From: Ilumatobacter nonamiensis YM16-303
GTDB lineage: Bacteria; Actinomycetota; Acidimicrobiia; Acidimicrobiales; Ilumatobacteraceae
Assembly: GCF_000350145.1 (NCBI RefSeq)
Contig: NZ_BAOL01000065.1
Location: forward strand, 1 to 64,000
Direction: 5' to 3'
Length of the DNA: 64,000 nucleotides
Of this stretch, positions 26,701 through 35,408 are shown piece after piece. The stretch's first letter is position 1. Each line of letters starts with the position of its first letter. A program made the translations under genes and the position numbers. The notes under the pieces are model-generated. The model searched no databases and had not been told where the DNA came from. It was given only the letters and a program-made list of their open reading frames with translations.

Positions 26701-29700
26701 CGATGGATCGATCCGCTACACCCCGCGACCGGGTCGCAGTGGTTCCGACCGGCTGCGGTACACCGTGGTCGATGCCAACGGTGAGCGTTCCGTCGGTGAC
26801 GTCGTGATCGGCGTCTTCGCACCGGACGGCGAGAACCGACCGCCCACGGCGTCGAACGACACCTACACCGTGATCGCGGGGTCCGACACCCAGGCGTTCG
26901 ACGTGCTGCTGAACGACTCCGATCCCGACGGCGACCGGATCGTGGTCACCGAACTCGCCTCTTCCGACCCTGCAGCGCGCCTCGAAAACGACGGGTCGAT
27001 CCGCTTCACTCCCCCGCTCACGCTCGGAGCCGATGCGGCCGAGGCGACCATGACCTACACCATCGCCGACGGTCGCGGTGGCTCCGACTCTGCGCTGGTG
27101 ACCGTCGAGATCGTCGAGACGACCGAGCCGATCGCACCGATCGCGATCGACGATCTGGTGGGACCGGTGTCATCCGGCCAGCAGGTCACCGTCGATCTGC
27201 TCGCCAACGACTCCGACCCCGACGGCCGAGTGGCCGACCTGGACGTCGAGGTCAGCGCCCCGGAAGCCGGAGCGGAGGCACCCACGGTACGGGTCGACGA
27301 CGCCGGGAGGATCACACTGACGACCACGGACGAGACGCAGCACTTCGACTACACGATCACCGACGACGACGGAATGGTCGGGACGGCGCAGGTCACCATC
27401 ATCGTGCTCGACAACGTCGCTCCCGACGTCGAGAAACTCACCGTCGAGACGCCGGCAGACGAGCCGCTGCCGCTCGATCTCGCCGCGCAGGCGACGGACG
27501 CCGACGACGATCCGCTCAGCTTCGCGTGCTGCCAGGACGTCCAGGGTGGAACCGCGGTCATCGCCGAGTCGGGAACCGACGCTCTCACGGTCGAGTTCAC
27601 ACCGGACGCCGGATTCTCGGGCGTCGGTGGGTTGGCGTACGTCGTCGACGACCAGAACGGACACTCCGTCTCCGGCGTCGTCGACATCACCGTGCTTCCG
27701 CCCGCGAACTCGCCACCGGTCGCCACCGACGGCACCGTCGAGGTCGAGGCGGGCGTGTCCAGCCCGGTCTCGTTGGCTCAGTTCGTGAGCGACCCGGACG
27801 AGGAAACCGGTGACGAGCTGACATATTCCATCGATGCAGGCGGTGCTCCGGCGACGCTCGACGGAGCCTCGGTCGTGATCACCCCGTCGATCGAGTCGGC
27901 GGGGGCGGTCGAGTCGGTCGACTACACCGTGACCGACTCGGCCGGCGAGACGTCGTCCGCAACGCTGAGCGCCACGGTCACGCCGTCGAACGTGGCGCCG
28001 CCGACCGCCGTCGCCGACTCGGCCAACACCGATCAGGACATCGGCGTGTCGATCCCGGTCCTCTCCAACGACATCGACCCCCTGGGCGAGGGGCTGAGCA
28101 TCGTCGGCGCGAACGTCAACGACGGATCCGGCACCGCGACCGTCAGCGGCAGTGAGATCACCTACCAACCCAACGCCGGATACTTCGGAACGACGTCGTT
28201 CACGTACGACATCACCGACGCTCGCGGTGCGGACGAGGCGACGTCGACCGGTTCCGTCTCGGTCACCGTCGTCGGACGACCGGGAACGCCGTCACGACCG
28301 CAGGCCACCGCATCGAATGCCACGGCCACGGTCACGTGGGCGCTGCCCCCGGCCAACGGCGCACCACTCGACGCCGTCGAACTTCGACCGGTCGGCGGCT
28401 CGGCGCAATCGCTGGGAGTGGCCAGCAGCACGACGCTCGACTCGCTCGTCAACGGTCAGGCCTACCAGTTCCAGGTTCGGGCGCACAACGCTGCCGGCTG
28501 GGGTGAGTGGAGCGAAGCATCGACCGCGGTCACGCCCGACGTCATCCCCGAGGCACCCGCCACTCCGTCGGTCACGTACGGCGACGGTCAGCTGACCGTC
28601 GACTGGTCCGAACCCAGGAACGAGGGGTCGGCGATCATCGCCTACGAGATCACGATCGGTGGGAGCGGACAACCGCCGCGCGAGCGCGGTCCCGCCACCA
28701 CGAGCTACGTGTGGGACGGACTCACGAACGGCCGCAACTACCAGTTCTCGATCGTTGCGATCAATGCGAAGGGACGGTCGGCTTCGTCGCCACCATCCGC
28801 GGCCGAGCACCCGTTCCGCGAACCCGATGCCCCCGGCGCACCCGTGGCCGAGCGCGGGAACCGCTATGTCGACCTCACGTGGCCCGCTGCCGAGAACAAC
28901 GGCGATCCGATCACCGACTACCAGGTGGAGATCGCATCGAATCCCGGGGTCTGGGTCCCCACCGGTGCGGACACCAGCTACCGCTGGACCGACCTCCCCA
29001 ACGGCGTCGAGCAACAGTTCCGAGTCCGCGCCAGCAACCGCGATCCCGATCCGGGCGCACCGAGTGCGCTGTCCAATGCGGTCGTCCCGTGCACAGTCCC
29101 CGATCGCCCGAAGGCCCCGTCGGCGGCGCGCGGTGACAAGTCGGCCCAGGTGACCTACACCCCGCCTGGGGACCAGGGTTGTGCGATCCAACAGATCCAG
29201 ATCCGGGCGTCGGGGGGAAGCGAGCAGACCGCATCCGGAAGCCCGCACCAGTTCACCGGGTTGACGAACGGCACGAGCTACACGTTCCAGTTCCGGGCCC
29301 GCAACGAGGAGGGCTGGGGTGACTGGAGCCCGGCATCCGGCGCGGTGACACCGGCCGGTCCGCCGACCGCTCCGGGCAGCACCAGCGCCAGCGCCCGTGG
29401 CGTCGGGGGAATCCGGGTCGATCACGGAGCGTCAGGCGCCAACGGCAGCCCGATCCTGCGCTACGAACTGTCGATCGACAACGGGGCACCGCGCAACGTC
29501 GGCACCGGCACCGGCCACAACGTCGACAACCTCAGTGACAGCACGACCTATTCCGTGAAGGTGCGTGCGTGCAACGACGTCGGTTGCGGAGCCTGGGGAC
29601 CCAACGCCAGTGTGCGCACGAACGGCCCGCCGAACCAGCCGAGCGCGCCGAATGCGTCGGCGTCGAACGGCACGGTCAGCGCCAACTGGAACACGCCGAA

Positions 29701-30181
29701 CGGCAACGGGCTCGGCGTCGACTCCTTCGACGTCGAACACGACCGCGGCGGCCGCAAGTCCCTCGGCGGTACCTCGACGTCGTGGAATGTCGCCAACGGC
29801 CAGGGGTATCGCGTTCATGTACGCGCCTGCAACGAGGCCGGTTGTTCGCCGTGGAGCGCGTGGAGCCAGACGGTCACGCCGTCGGCACCGCCGCCGCCGG
29901 TGAACGTGACGGCGTCGTACAACGGCTCGGCGGTCGGCGTCGATCCCGGGTGCACGACGAGCGGCTGCAGCTGGGTGCGGGTCGTCGCGACCGGGCTCCC
30001 GGCCAACACGACCTACACCGTCACCTGCCACGACGCGGTGTTCGGTTCATGGGGCGCATCGCCGGCGACATCCAACGGCAGCGGCCGCCTCGTCGACGAC
30101 CGAGCCTGCATCTACGGGCAAGGCCGGCCGATGTGGGTGACCGTCGGCTCACACCGGTCACCGAACCTTCCGCCACCGTGA
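23795..30181 (+). CDS. giant Ig-like/FN3 repeat surface protein (PFNA-type Fn3)
   Basis: About 2128 residues. Residues 8-27 form a single N-terminal membrane segment. Residues 30-390 look like a beta-propeller (repeated WLVDRSEG, VVLVHDDD, LLVVDRGSNRLTRI). An acidic linker (about 394-429) follows. Then come about eleven cadherin/Ig-like repeats of roughly 95 residues, each opening with a PP-x-A pattern and carrying ND-x-DPDGD calcium-type loops, up to about residue 1490. Six fibronectin type III domains and a C-terminal cysteine-containing domain finish the chain. Expected to be membrane-anchored and to reach far outside the cell as a sensor or adhesin. GTG at 23795 has GGAGG 11 bases before it; in-frame codons further up overlap the promoter. 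First gene of the operon that continues with MoxR, DUF58 and transglutaminase. Confidence 0.88.
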   Translation: MSRRVRELLAVVVVLASVVSVVIAAVSADTEASVRAETNDGGAWLVDRSEGVVGHVNRTAGEVTGLLRAGSPGAAIDVEQAEHVVLVHDDDRSEVHLVDPRTYQIINTVSVPRDIETVAIDDGAVFWQPSPLRLWTLDRLNLAGITSLDERPPRIELDGPGLIAPATTGNLLVVDRGSNRLTRIEPLTDEPAPIEWIEIGAVAESMSGLTAVGDDAVGLIDGAVVTIGADADGPDDVVTHRFGSAATDTGSDLDASDPVLLQPSPAGTEFIVVRSDGTVFSDAVPAAADPGSGAIDETALGERPPLDAGNPIAPVMHDGCSFNVATAPPTFVRTCAGTVDQVETLDGADPEALRIRLVNDWVWINDLTSGTLWIAGSDSELERIDDWGTSLGTDGDDPDEESNSDEDDGDSEENPDIGEIRDPEIDEDGINEPPIARDDNGRTRADLPVVVDVVANDEDADGDALMVSEISGVPDGVVATTTADQGSIQVIPPPGFTGPIGFEYTVGDGRGGTDTAAVDVQVVDSAASNRPPIAGTDIAEVRRGKSASFNVINNDHDPDGDTFVLSSVEGDDGQIIFDPSGEVTFTPDPGAPEGTIELTYQITDAFGATATGVVRVAIRLDTSNNEPRAVNDSATTVVGTPVVLNALQNDTDPDNDPLSIAGLPQLVADAGHPEAASEATLTNDGDFFFLPSAAGDYVFLYAVIDGSERDAAYIRVRVEEPAENRPPTAVRDDVTIARGDSRNVYVLENDTDPDNDVVGLAGWTEGEGIEVEQILGFAFRVTVLPDAPATTSFDYVISDGASDPTTGTVVVAVSDTDTPDQPPVARPDTVEVRPGQTTSSRVLVNDYDPEGGTLRVVSVSDIEGADLRIGPGGQEVFVSVNADTTSSFTFGYDVADEGGNQVGSVVQVRLVPPEESNRPPIARPDVARTTAGTAIDIPVLSNDSDPDGDAIQIESIAAQPVFGSAEPQPDGSIRYTPRPGRSGSDRLRYTVVDANGERSVGDVVIGVFAPDGENRPPTASNDTYTVIAGSDTQAFDVLLNDSDPDGDRIVVTELASSDPAARLENDGSIRFTPPLTLGADAAEATMTYTIADGRGGSDSALVTVEIVETTEPIAPIAIDDLVGPVSSGQQVTVDLLANDSDPDGRVADLDVEVSAPEAGAEAPTVRVDDAGRITLTTTDETQHFDYTITDDDGMVGTAQVTIIVLDNVAPDVEKLTVETPADEPLPLDLAAQATDADDDPLSFACCQDVQGGTAVIAESGTDALTVEFTPDAGFSGVGGLAYVVDDQNGHSVSGVVDITVLPPANSPPVATDGTVEVEAGVSSPVSLAQFVSDPDEETGDELTYSIDAGGAPATLDGASVVITPSIESAGAVESVDYTVTDSAGETSSATLSATVTPSNVAPPTAVADSANTDQDIGVSIPVLSNDIDPLGEGLSIVGANVNDGSGTATVSGSEITYQPNAGYFGTTSFTYDITDARGADEATSTGSVSVTVVGRPGTPSRPQATASNATATVTWALPPANGAPLDAVELRPVGGSAQSLGVASSTTLDSLVNGQAYQFQVRAHNAAGWGEWSEASTAVTPDVIPEAPATPSVTYGDGQLTVDWSEPRNEGSAIIAYEITIGGSGQPPRERGPATTSYVWDGLTNGRNYQFSIVAINAKGRSASSPPSAAEHPFREPDAPGAPVAERGNRYVDLTWPAAENNGDPITDYQVEIASNPGVWVPTGADTSYRWTDLPNGVEQQFRVRASNRDPDPGAPSALSNAVVPCTVPDRPKAPSAARGDKSAQVTYTPPGDQGCAIQQIQIRASGGSEQTASGSPHQFTGLTNGTSYTFQFRARNEEGWGDWSPASGAVTPAGPPTAPGSTSASARGVGGIRVDHGASGANGSPILRYELSIDNGAPRNVGTGTGHNVDNLSDSTTYSVKVRACNDVGCGAWGPNASVRTNGPPNQPSAPNASASNGTVSANWNTPNGNGLGVDSFDVEHDRGGRKSLGGTSTSWNVANGQGYRVHVRACNEAGCSPWSAWSQTVTPSAPPPPVNVTASYNGSAVGVDPGCTTSGCSWVRVVATGLPANTTYTVTCHDAVFGSWGASPATSNGSGRLVDDRACIYGQGRPMWVTVGSHRSPNLPPP

Positions 30182-30235
30182 CCGCTCACCGCCCGATTCC
30201 CTCCCCTTCGAAGTGACCCCGAGCGAAACGAACAG

Positions 30236-31210
30236 ATGAGCAGCATCACCGATCAACACACCGAATGGTTCAGCGAGCGCTTCAACGCCGTGCTCGTCAA
30301 CGTCGAGCGCGTCATCCGCGGCAAGTCCGACCAGATCGCGACAGCCCTCGTCGCGCTGTTCGCCGAAGGCCACCTGCTGCTCGACGACGTTCCGGGAACG
30401 GGGAAGACGACCCTCGCGAAGTCGATCGCCCGTTCGATGCAGGCGTCGTCCGGACGCATCCAGTTCACCCCCGATCTCCTCCCGTCCGACGTCACCGGCG
30501 GCATGGTCTACGACCAGTCCAACGGCACGTTCGAGTTCCGTCCCGGGCCGATCTTCGCCAACGTCGTGCTCGCTGACGAGATCAACCGTGCGTCACCGAA
30601 GACCCAGGCCGCCCTGCTGGAGGTCATGGAGGAGCGTCACGTCACCATCGACGGCGAGAGCCGTCCGGTTCCGCGACCGTTCATCGTCATCGCCACGCAG
30701 AACCCGGTGGAGCAGGAGGGCACGTATCGCCTTCCCGAAGCGCAGCTCGACCGCTTCCTGCTGCGGACCAGCATCGGCTACCCGGACCTCGCGGCGGAGG
30801 TCGACGCCGTCAAGCGCGTCACCGCGGGCGCCGCACCGAGCGACCTCGAGCCGGTGGTTTCCGTCGACGACGTCCGCGAGATGATCGCGATCGCCGGCCA
30901 CGTGCACGTCGACGACTCGATCTACGACTACGTCGTGCGTCTCGTCGCGGCGTCACGCACCGTCGAGTCGTTGCGACTCGGCGCATCGACACGTGGAGCG
31001 TTGGCTCTCGTCAAGGCCTCGCGGACGCTCGCTGCCACGCAGGGTCGCCCGTACGTGACCGTGGACGACGTCAAGGTCCTCGCGCCTGCGGCACTCGCTC
31101 ACCGCTTGCTGTTGTCGCCCGATGCCGAGCTGCGCGGCGTCGACCCGGCCGACCTCGTCGACGACCTGCTCGATCGAATCGACATCCCGACCCCGGTCCG
31201 TTCGAGCTGA
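30236..31210 (+). CDS. MoxR-family AAA+ ATPase
   Basis: 324 residues. Walker A is LLDDVPGTGKTTLAKS (about residues 49-64), Walker B is ANVVLADEINRASPKTQ, followed by sensor 1 IATQNP and the MoxR signature LPEAQLDRFLL; the C-terminal lid domain follows. MoxR ATPases act as chaperones that activate or insert partner proteins, commonly together with a DUF58 protein. Here DUF58 begins four bases after the stop. In the PFNA clusters of bifidobacteria the same gene (aaa-atp) sits between fn3 and duf58. Likely job: assembly or gating of the surface complex (inference). Confidence 0.93.
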   Translation: MSSITDQHTEWFSERFNAVLVNVERVIRGKSDQIATALVALFAEGHLLLDDVPGTGKTTLAKSIARSMQASSGRIQFTPDLLPSDVTGGMVYDQSNGTFEFRPGPIFANVVLADEINRASPKTQAALLEVMEERHVTIDGESRPVPRPFIVIATQNPVEQEGTYRLPEAQLDRFLLRTSIGYPDLAAEVDAVKRVTAGAAPSDLEPVVSVDDVREMIAIAGHVHVDDSIYDYVVRLVAASRTVESLRLGASTRGALALVKASRTLAATQGRPYVTVDDVKVLAPAALAHRLLLSPDAELRGVDPADLVDDLLDRIDIPTPVRSS

Positions 31211-31213
31211 ACC

Positions 31214-32404
31214 GTGCCGCGCCCTCGGACACGCGGACCGAACCTGCTGGGTGCGGTGACCCCAGCGGGTGCGATCGTGGTCGCGTTGGGTGTCGTGGGG
31301 TTCGTGATCGGCTGGTGGCTCGGCTGGATCGAGTTCACCGTCACGGCCGCCGGCTGCCTGATCGCGATGCTCATCGCCACGGCGTTCGTCGTCGGGCGCC
31401 TCCGGATCCGCATCGAACGGACCGTCGAGCCTTCCCTGGTGATGGCCGGCGAGCCGATCGGTGCGCTGCTCTCGGCACGGAACCCCGGGAGGCGACCGAC
31501 GCGACGCATCGTCGTCGAGGAGTTCATCGATGGTGTCCCGCTCCCCGTTGCGGTGCCGGGCCTGGCACCGGGTGCCGAACACACGACGTTCTACGACCTC
31601 CCGAGCGACCGGCGGGCACGGGTGAACGTCGGCCCGGCCGAGGTCGTGCGAACGGACCCCCTGCGCCTGCTGCGCCGTGCCGTCGGCCATGCACCCGCGA
31701 CGACGTTGTGGGTCCATCCGCGGTGGACCATCGTCGATCCGCTCCCGACCGGATTCGCGAAGGACCTCGAGGGACCGACCAGCGACGCGTCCCCGGCCGG
31801 CGACGTCGCGTTCCACGCGCTCCGGCCGTACCGCGCGGGTGACGACCGCCGACACATTCACTGGATGTCGACCGCGCGGGCCGGCACGCTGATGGTGCGC
31901 CACTACGTCGACAATCGTCGACCGGTTCTCGCGGTGCTGCTCGACGACGATGCCGGGGCCTACCACGACGACCGATTCGAGGTCGCGGTCGAGGTCGCCA
32001 CCTCGGCGGTGATGTCGGGCATGATGCAACGGTGGCCCGTGTCGATGCGCACGTCGTCGCAGTGGATCGCCGGTCGACTCCACCCCGCCGGGCGTGACGA
32101 CATCCTGCGCTCGCTGACCGAGGTCGACACCACGACGGACGGCCCGACACTGGTCGAAGCCGGTGCCGCCCTCATGCGCGCCGAACGCTCCACGTCCGCA
32201 GTGATGATCGTGACCGGCTCACGGAGTGCGGTCGAGCTGTTGCCGGTCGTGAACCACTTGCGATCCAAGGCCCGCGTACTGGTCGTGTTCGCAGGCGAGC
32301 AACGAGACGACGTGGCGCCGGTCGCTGCCGTGCCCGGCGCAACGGTGCTCCGGACGAAAGATCTCGACGACTTCCGCCGAGCCTGGAACGGAGTGAAGGC
32401 GTGA
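31214..32404 (+). CDS. DUF58 membrane protein (MoxR partner)
   Basis: 396 residues with two adjacent membrane helices near the N-terminus (about 14-60) and a cytoplasmic DUF58 domain with the family signature FHALRPYRAGDDRRHIHW (about residues 198-215). The remainder resembles a von Willebrand A-like fold (VLAVLLDDDAGA). GTG start at 31214; its stop overlaps the next start (GTGA). DUF58 proteins work with MoxR and often with transglutaminase-like proteins, as here. No enzyme activity is known for this family. Confidence 0.9.
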   Translation: MPRPRTRGPNLLGAVTPAGAIVVALGVVGFVIGWWLGWIEFTVTAAGCLIAMLIATAFVVGRLRIRIERTVEPSLVMAGEPIGALLSARNPGRRPTRRIVVEEFIDGVPLPVAVPGLAPGAEHTTFYDLPSDRRARVNVGPAEVVRTDPLRLLRRAVGHAPATTLWVHPRWTIVDPLPTGFAKDLEGPTSDASPAGDVAFHALRPYRAGDDRRHIHWMSTARAGTLMVRHYVDNRRPVLAVLLDDDAGAYHDDRFEVAVEVATSAVMSGMMQRWPVSMRTSSQWIAGRLHPAGRDDILRSLTEVDTTTDGPTLVEAGAALMRAERSTSAVMIVTGSRSAVELLPVVNHLRSKARVLVVFAGEQRDDVAPVAAVPGATVLRTKDLDDFRRAWNGVKA

Positions 32405-34725
32405 CCGAGCACGCGGAGTCGGTGGGTCGTGATCCGGTGGACGCCCGCTTCGTCGCGGATGCGCTCGTGATCGCGATCCTGTCCGTCGCTGCGACGGCCG
32501 GATTGCACTCGGTGTACGACGATTGGAGCTACCTCGCGACCGCGGCGGCGGGCGCGGCCACGTCGTTCGCGGCGCTCATCGCCGCACGTCGATGGCACCT
32601 GCTCACCGGTGAGATGTTGCTCCTCGCCCTCCTCGGATTCGTGGTGATCGGAGTGGTCGCAACCGGAGGTCTGCCCACCCCGTCGGCGATCGGCGACTTC
32701 TTCGACGGCCTCACGGCGGGTTGGGCGGATCTCGTGACCACCGTGGTCCCCGCGGAGTTGACGCCGGCTCGACGCGTTCCCCCGTTCGCCATCGCGTGGT
32801 TCTCGATGCTGGTCGGCGCGGTACTCATCCGCTGGGACCGGATCCCCGGATCCCCGCTGCTCGGACCTCTCCTCGGGCTCGCGCTGACCGTGCTGTTGAG
32901 CGACGACGATCGTGAGATCGCGATCGTGGTCGGAGCGATCTTCATCGTCGGGTCGCTCGTGATGATCGCTCCACGGCTCGACCGACGACGGGCACTCCGC
33001 ATCGCGGCGGTGCTCGCCGCGATCGGGATTGCGGCGCCGATCATCGGACCGCGCCTGCCGACGGCGGACGCGAACGAGCGCTACGACCTGCGTGACGAGA
33101 TCGTTCCACCGTGGGATCCGCTCTCGGTCCCGAGCCCGTTGACCGGGCTCAAGGCCGACCTCGCCGCCGAGAACGAGAACAACGTCGTCTTCGATGTCAC
33201 CTCCGATCAGCCGGTCACCCGGTGGTCTCGTGCGACGATGACGAGTTTCGACGGGGTCGTGTGGTCGGTTGCCGATCCCGATGCTCCGCCCGAGGACTTC
33301 GCCCCGGTGGGGCCCCGTCTGCCCGAACCACCGGTCCAACCAACGTCGGATCCCGAGGTGACCGCCACCGTGACCGTGCGCGATCTCGACGGTCCGTGGG
33401 TCCCGATGCCGGGTGCCGGACGGGAGCTGTCGATCGAGGTTCCCGGCGCCGACGGCACCGCTTCGTCCGACCAGCCGGTGGTGCGGGAGAACGTCGCGAC
33501 CGGCACCGTTGCCGTTCCTGGTGGCCTGCCCCCCGGGACCGTGTACACGGTGACCGCGCTCGCTCCGCCGGCCGCGGACGACGATGCACTGCTTCCGGCC
33601 GAGATCGATGTCACCGCCGCCGAAGTCGAACTCGACGTGCTTCCACCGCAGATCCGGAACCTCGCTGCCGACATCACCGAGGGAATCGACCACGGATGGG
33701 GCCAGATCGCTGCGATCCGCGACAAGTTCCGCTCGGAGGGGTTCTACGACAAGTCCACCCGAACGTCGCCTGGACACAGCTACTTCCGGGTGTCGGACTT
33801 CCTCGCCGACCCCGACGAGATCGTGGGATACGAGGAGCAGTACGCGGCCGCCGCCGCGCTGATCGCCCGGATCGCCGAACTCCCGGTGCGGGTCACGACC
33901 GGATGGGAGGTGGAGCCGGATCGGTACGAGGGTGGGACCGCATCGGTTCGCTCCGGTGACGCCACCGCATGGATCGACGTGCGCGTCGATGGAGTCGGCT
34001 GGGTGCCGGTGAGTGTCACCCCACCTCGCAGTCGCGAACCCCAGAGCGACACCGCGGTCGCTTCGGCCGATCAGGTCGCCACCCCCAACCCCCCGCCGCC
34101 ACCCCAGGTCCCACCGGACGTCGACATCATCAACGATTCCCAGGACGAGGACGAGGAAGTCGTCGAGGAGGAGGACGAGGAAGAAGAGGAAGAGGACGAG
34201 GAGGTGACCACCGACGCCGGGTTCGGCGCTGCACAGTGGGCCGCGGTCGGAGTGTCGGTGGTGCTCCTTCTCGCGCTGCTGGCGGCACTGGTGATCGTGG
34301 GATGGAAGCTGCGCCGCCGGACACGGCGACGATCCGGCCCCGCACCTGCGGCACGCATCGCCGGAGCGTGGCTGGAGCTGTCCGACCGCTGCGTCGAGGC
34401 CGGGATGTCATCCGATCGCCAGGCGACGCCTGCGGAGGCCGCGCGCAACTATGCAGCCGACCCCCGATTCGACGAAGCCGAGGGGCACGAACTCATGGAA
34501 CTCGCGAACGGGGTCGACCGTGCGGCGTACCATTCCGAGCCGCCCTCGCCTGCGGCGGCGGACGCTGCGTGGGTTTCGTGCGACGCCGCCGTCGACGGGC
34601 TGCGGTCCCATCATTCGCTGCCTCGGCGCGTCCGGATGCGACTCGATCCCCGACCATTGACCCGACGCGATCCTGCGTTCGACGCCGTTCGCGTGCATGA
34701 TGACGACATCGAGGCACTGCGATGA
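32401..34725 (+). CDS. transglutaminase-fold membrane protein, catalytic residues lost
   Basis: 774 residues of the TgpA/DUF3488 type: five to six N-terminal membrane segments (to about residue 220), an external transglutaminase-like domain (about 430-550), a strongly acidic linker (about 576-604), one more membrane helix (about 612-640) and a cytoplasmic DUF4129-like tail. The fold's usual Cys-His-Asp/Glu triad is replaced: the GxCEQFA block reads GYEEQYA with E478 at the cysteine position, the DAHAW block reads DATAW with T522 for histidine, and WVPFxPTP reads WVPVSVTP with S538. It is therefore a probable pseudoenzyme. GTG start overlaps the DUF58 stop; ATGA overlap with the next gene. Matches tgm in the PFNA cluster. 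Confidence 0.88.
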   Translation: MTEHAESVGRDPVDARFVADALVIAILSVAATAGLHSVYDDWSYLATAAAGAATSFAALIAARRWHLLTGEMLLLALLGFVVIGVVATGGLPTPSAIGDFFDGLTAGWADLVTTVVPAELTPARRVPPFAIAWFSMLVGAVLIRWDRIPGSPLLGPLLGLALTVLLSDDDREIAIVVGAIFIVGSLVMIAPRLDRRRALRIAAVLAAIGIAAPIIGPRLPTADANERYDLRDEIVPPWDPLSVPSPLTGLKADLAAENENNVVFDVTSDQPVTRWSRATMTSFDGVVWSVADPDAPPEDFAPVGPRLPEPPVQPTSDPEVTATVTVRDLDGPWVPMPGAGRELSIEVPGADGTASSDQPVVRENVATGTVAVPGGLPPGTVYTVTALAPPAADDDALLPAEIDVTAAEVELDVLPPQIRNLAADITEGIDHGWGQIAAIRDKFRSEGFYDKSTRTSPGHSYFRVSDFLADPDEIVGYEEQYAAAAALIARIAELPVRVTTGWEVEPDRYEGGTASVRSGDATAWIDVRVDGVGWVPVSVTPPRSREPQSDTAVASADQVATPNPPPPPQVPPDVDIINDSQDEDEEVVEEEDEEEEEEDEEVTTDAGFGAAQWAAVGVSVVLLLALLAALVIVGWKLRRRTRRRSGPAPAARIAGAWLELSDRCVEAGMSSDRQATPAEAARNYAADPRFDEAEGHELMELANGVDRAAYHSEPPSPAAADAAWVSCDAAVDGLRSHHSLPRRVRMRLDPRPLTRRDPAFDAVRVHDDDIEALR

Positions 34726-35408
34726 GCGAACCAGAAACACCATCGGACGACGAACTGACGACCGACGTCGATCCGGCCTGGCTCGACACCGTGCTCGAAC
34801 AGCACCGGGGTGACAGCGCCGCGCCCGACGAATCGTCGAACGAGGACGCAGAGCAGGACGACGACCGGCGGGAGACGGAGAAGCAGGAGGAGCAGACGGT
34901 CGGAGTCGATGACGATCTGATCGCACTGGTCCGAGCTGCGCGCTCGGCCGACGACGAGCACGACGACATTCCGACACCACCTCGCGGTGTGGACCTCGTC
35001 CAACCTCCCGCCACCCCGACACCTCCTTCCTTCGTTGCGCCGCCCCGACCCGAACCTGTCGCACCCGTTCCGTCTCGCCCGCCGCACACGGCTCCCGCGA
35101 CGGACTCGGTCGACTCCGGGCCGACGCGATGGCAACCGACCGAGCGGATCCGTGCACGTTCCGGAGTTGCAGAGACGGACACGATCGAGCCGCACTCCGT
35201 GTCGAAGTCGGGACCCGATTGGGCGAAGGTCGCCATCGCGGCGATCATCGCCGTTGCCGTCCTCGGCCTGGCATGGTTGCTGCGCCCCGGCGGCGATTCC
35301 GACGATCCTGCCCCCGTTCCGGACACCGTCGACTCGGGCCCGGTGGACTCGGAACCGATCGACTCGGTGACCGCGGTCGACGCTTCCGACGAGGGGTCCG
35401 GATCGTGA
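34722..35408 (+). CDS. acidic single-TM protein, unknown
   Basis: 228 residues, not recognised. Residues 1-75 are very acidic (DDRRETEKQEEQTVGVDDD), 85-130 are proline-rich, one membrane helix lies at about 173-190 (VAIAAIIAVAVLGLAWLL), and the external tail is Ser/Asp-rich. A long disordered cytoplasmic region with several threonines (TERIRARSG, TDTIEP) next to kinase, phosphatase and FHA genes suggests a phosphorylated scaffold, but that is inference. ATGA overlap with the transglutaminase gene, GTGA overlap with the phosphatase. Confidence 0.75.
   Translation: MSEPETPSDDELTTDVDPAWLDTVLEQHRGDSAAPDESSNEDAEQDDDRRETEKQEEQTVGVDDDLIALVRAARSADDEHDDIPTPPRGVDLVQPPATPTPPSFVAPPRPEPVAPVPSRPPHTAPATDSVDSGPTRWQPTERIRARSGVAETDTIEPHSVSKSGPDWAKVAIAAIIAVAVLGLAWLLRPGGDSDDPAPVPDTVDSGPVDSEPIDSVTAVDASDEGSGS

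Noticed and set aside
34135-34205. GAG/GAC-rich tract as a non-coding simple repeat
   Set aside because: It is in frame within the transglutaminase-fold gene and codes for an acidic linker before a membrane helix.
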